A stretch of DNA of 64,000 bases from Candidatus Poribacteria bacterium. Its GTDB lineage: Bacteria; Poribacteria; WGA-4E; WGA-3G. Both the position numbers and the translations under genes were made by a program. The notes beneath the pieces are model-generated. The model was not told where the DNA came from and did not search any database. It saw only the letters and a list, made by a program, of their open reading frames with translations. Numbering within the stretch: the stretch's first letter is position 1; each line of letters starts with the position of its first letter. This document shows positions 63,201 to 64,000 of the stretch, piece after piece. The DNA lies in assembly GCA_022821495.1 (NCBI GenBank), contig JAJEDN010000026.1, positions 129,561 to 193,560 on the forward strand, given 5' to 3'.

Positions 63201-64000
63201 CTTAGAAAATGGCGAGTTGCGGGAATACAATTTCCCGGATGCCATCGAAACAGAGATATACGGTATCAGTGATGCGACAGGGGTAATGACGGGCAGCTTT
63301 ATAGATGCGTCTGGTATCCGCCGTGGTTTCTCAGGCGATACAATCGTTGAGTACCCCGAGGCATCAGCAACTTATGCCGATTTTGCGAGCGGGAACGGCA
63401 GTGTCGTTGGCAGCTTCATTGATACCCAAGGTGTATATAAGCCATACGTCCGTAACCCAGATGGAAAATTTCTATCTCTTGACCTTCCACAGGCAGCACT
63501 GTTTGAATACTTTTTTATACATGGAGCCAACGACGCAGGGCTTGTTGTTGTGCGAGCCAGACTGATCGGTGATATTCCGCGCACCGCTGTCGGAACACTC
63601 CAGCACGGATTACAAAGCTTAGAAGTCCCGGGCAGCGTGAGCACGGACGGTTGGAACATCAATCAGGACGGCTCTGTTGTCGGGCATTACGACTCACCCG
63701 ATGGACGCACACACGGGTTCATCGCCAGACCCACCACCGAGGCTGAAAGCACGCGTTTTGGCAACTTCTATACTGCCACGCTGATGAAAGGGTTGAACAT
63801 GCTGTCTGTACCATTGGCAACACCCACGCCGATGACTGCTAAGACGCTTGCAGCTGTGACGGGCGCGACAACCATCATCACGTTCGATAGGGCAAGCCAG
63901 CGGTTCATCGCATGGACACCGAGCGCACCCGATGACGGTTTCCCGATTGAAGGTGCGAACGGCTATATCGTCAATGTCCCAGAAGCCCGCAACTTCGCAT
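60295..64000 (+). CDS. Secreted repeat protein with at least four 280-residue units (runs off window)
   Basis: GGAGG precedes ATG 60295 (MSTHIKTNFLFYTFTLLMCL, signal peptide like that of the gene at 57237), and the frame stays open to base 64000, giving at least 1,235 residues. Four units begin YTFE(T/S)I(E/D)VPGVDFL at about 60427, 61267, 62107 and 62950, spaced 840-843 bases. After them comes the same GLNMLSVPLATPTP domain as in the upstream paralogue; the sorting tail is presumably beyond the window. The two genes are a tandem pair differing in unit number, two against four, as expected from unit duplication by recombination. Confidence 0.87.
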   Translation, partial: MSTHIKTNFLFYTFTLLMCLNSFFLTDTTAQDNTEPVVAPANANYTFETIEVPGVDFLAVTASSDFEGYAGYTKSADGEKIVGFTLINGVFTTYDFPGSQETRFYALGNNGNAAGHYQDSEGLYHGVILEKGELHQYDFPGAVETEIYGISDTTGALTGDFIDAAGIRRGFSGDTIVEVPGALATYAAFATASGAVLGSYIDADGLYHSYVHAPDGRFIFGDVLTVSNLEYAFTHGVNDVGVTVSRVKLVDDVPRTYVGRLGQLQELQFPGSVSTEGWNINRDGSVVGHYDAPDGHRHGFIARPITDTAAPAEDQPVATPADLHYTFESIDVPGVDFLELTASSDFEDYAGNTRSADGEKIVGFTLIDGVFTTYNFPDSQNTFFYALGNDGRAAGHYQDSEGLFHGIILENGELRQYDFPGAVETQVYGISDATGALTGNFIDASGVRRGFSGDTIVEVPGALATYADFVSGSGSIVGSYIDSDGLYHAYGRTPDGRFIFADVLTAPNLEYIFTHGVNDVGVIVSRVKLVDDVPRTYVGRFGQPQELQFPDSVSTEGWNINQDGSVVGNYVSADGRRHGFIARPAQDTAAQVDDQLPVAPANADYTFESIDVPGVDFLQLSASSDFGDYAGSTRSADGEKIVGFTLIDGVFTTYDFPGSQNTYFFALGNNGDAAGYYEDSDGLRHGVVLKGGELQQFDFPGAVETELWGISDATGALTGNFIDASGIRRGFSGDTIVEFPGAVETYADFVNSEGGMVGSYVDADGIYNAYVSVAEGDFVSLNLETSVKLEYFFVHGINDARVVVARAKPVDAPPITYVGLFPEGLQELKFPGSVSTEGYNINQDGSVVGHYDTADGRRHGFIARPVADTDAPVEGPPAATPTFLNYTFETIDVPGVDFLAVTASSDFEDYAGNTRSADGEKSVGFTLIDGVFTTYDFPGSKNMYFYALGNNGTAAGHYEDSDGLYHGIILENGELREYNFPDAIETEIYGISDATGVMTGSFIDASGIRRGFSGDTIVEYPEASATYADFASGNGSVVGSFIDTQGVYKPYVRNPDGKFLSLDLPQAALFEYFFIHGANDAGLVVVRARLIGDIPRTAVGTLQHGLQSLEVPGSVSTDGWNINQDGSVVGHYDSPDGRTHGFIARPTTEAESTRFGNFYTATLMKGLNMLSVPLATPTPMTAKTLAAVTGATTIITFDRASQRFIAWTPSAPDDGFPIEGANGYIVNVPEARNFA

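Noticed and set aside
1..64000. tRNA, rRNA, CRISPR arrays or a replication origin
   Set aside because: No cloverleaf, conserved rRNA stretch, repeat-spacer array or DnaA-box cluster was recognised by eye; short RNAs could be missed.

Overview
The window most resembles the genome of a Candidatus Poribacteria-like bacterium. This is inferred from gene content: secreted proteins that end in a shared NYPNPFNPETWIPYQL tail, many beta-propeller proteins, several phytanoyl-CoA-type dioxygenases, ThuA and LamG proteins ending in an 'ATTWG' tail, TPR-rich regulators and ECF sigma modules. No rRNA, tRNA or ribosomal-protein gene was seen, so the assignment rests on style and recall.

Layout. 1-3133: tail of a multicopper oxidase, then a ferric-iron ABC binding protein and a fused permease (iron uptake, ATPase not present). 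3247-6568: DUF4956 membrane protein and a secreted EF-hand/CotH/lamin-tail protein. 6646-9398: an ECF sigma factor, an anti-sigma factor with three tandem zinc fingers, and an RseB-like protein, forming one envelope-stress module. 9408-11820: dienelactone hydrolase, a HigB/HigA-type toxin-antitoxin pair, and an SDR. 12285-17786: a chimeric sigma/propeller pseudogene, a reg_prop propeller lipoprotein-like protein and a huge Ycf48-like propeller gene broken by one base. 17839-21657 (minus): phosphoesterase, PhyH dioxygenase, a phosphatase fragment and a LamG protein. 22077-26334: two tandemly duplicated ABC permeases and a coiled-coil protein with a G-tract frameshift. 27605-30598: a single-chain sigma factor, membrane anchor and propeller sensor.

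31857-41480 (minus) is a defence-like island. It holds a type II restriction-modification gene broken by repeat copies, then a TIR-TPR protein whose C-terminus is a TaqI-like DNA-specificity domain, coupled by a GTGA overlap to a RecF/SMC-like ATPase. After these come a TPR protein fused to a UPF0175 antitoxin and an overlapping DUF3368 PIN toxin. The TIR-TPR-specificity/ATPase pair and the TPR-antitoxin fusion are the best candidates for an undescribed system.

41692-45718: three Fe(II)/2OG-type dioxygenases around an aspartate kinase. 45924-54845: WD40 proteins (one with cohesin, dockerin and sorting tail), HAD, Gfo/Idh/MocA, sulfotransferase and an amino-acid-type ABC binding lipoprotein. 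55073-57201: duplicated Ldh-family dehydrogenases. 57237-64000: two paralogous secreted proteins built from about 280-residue units (two and at least four), the second running off the window.

A miniature element runs through the window. It has ends like TAGGACTTACGCA and a palindromic core like CCCCTGATAAGGGG. It sits between genes at seven places, and its core has also entered coding sequence, sometimes staying in frame and sometimes adding stops. Two genes are broken by single-base changes in homopolymers, so assembly error must be kept in mind.
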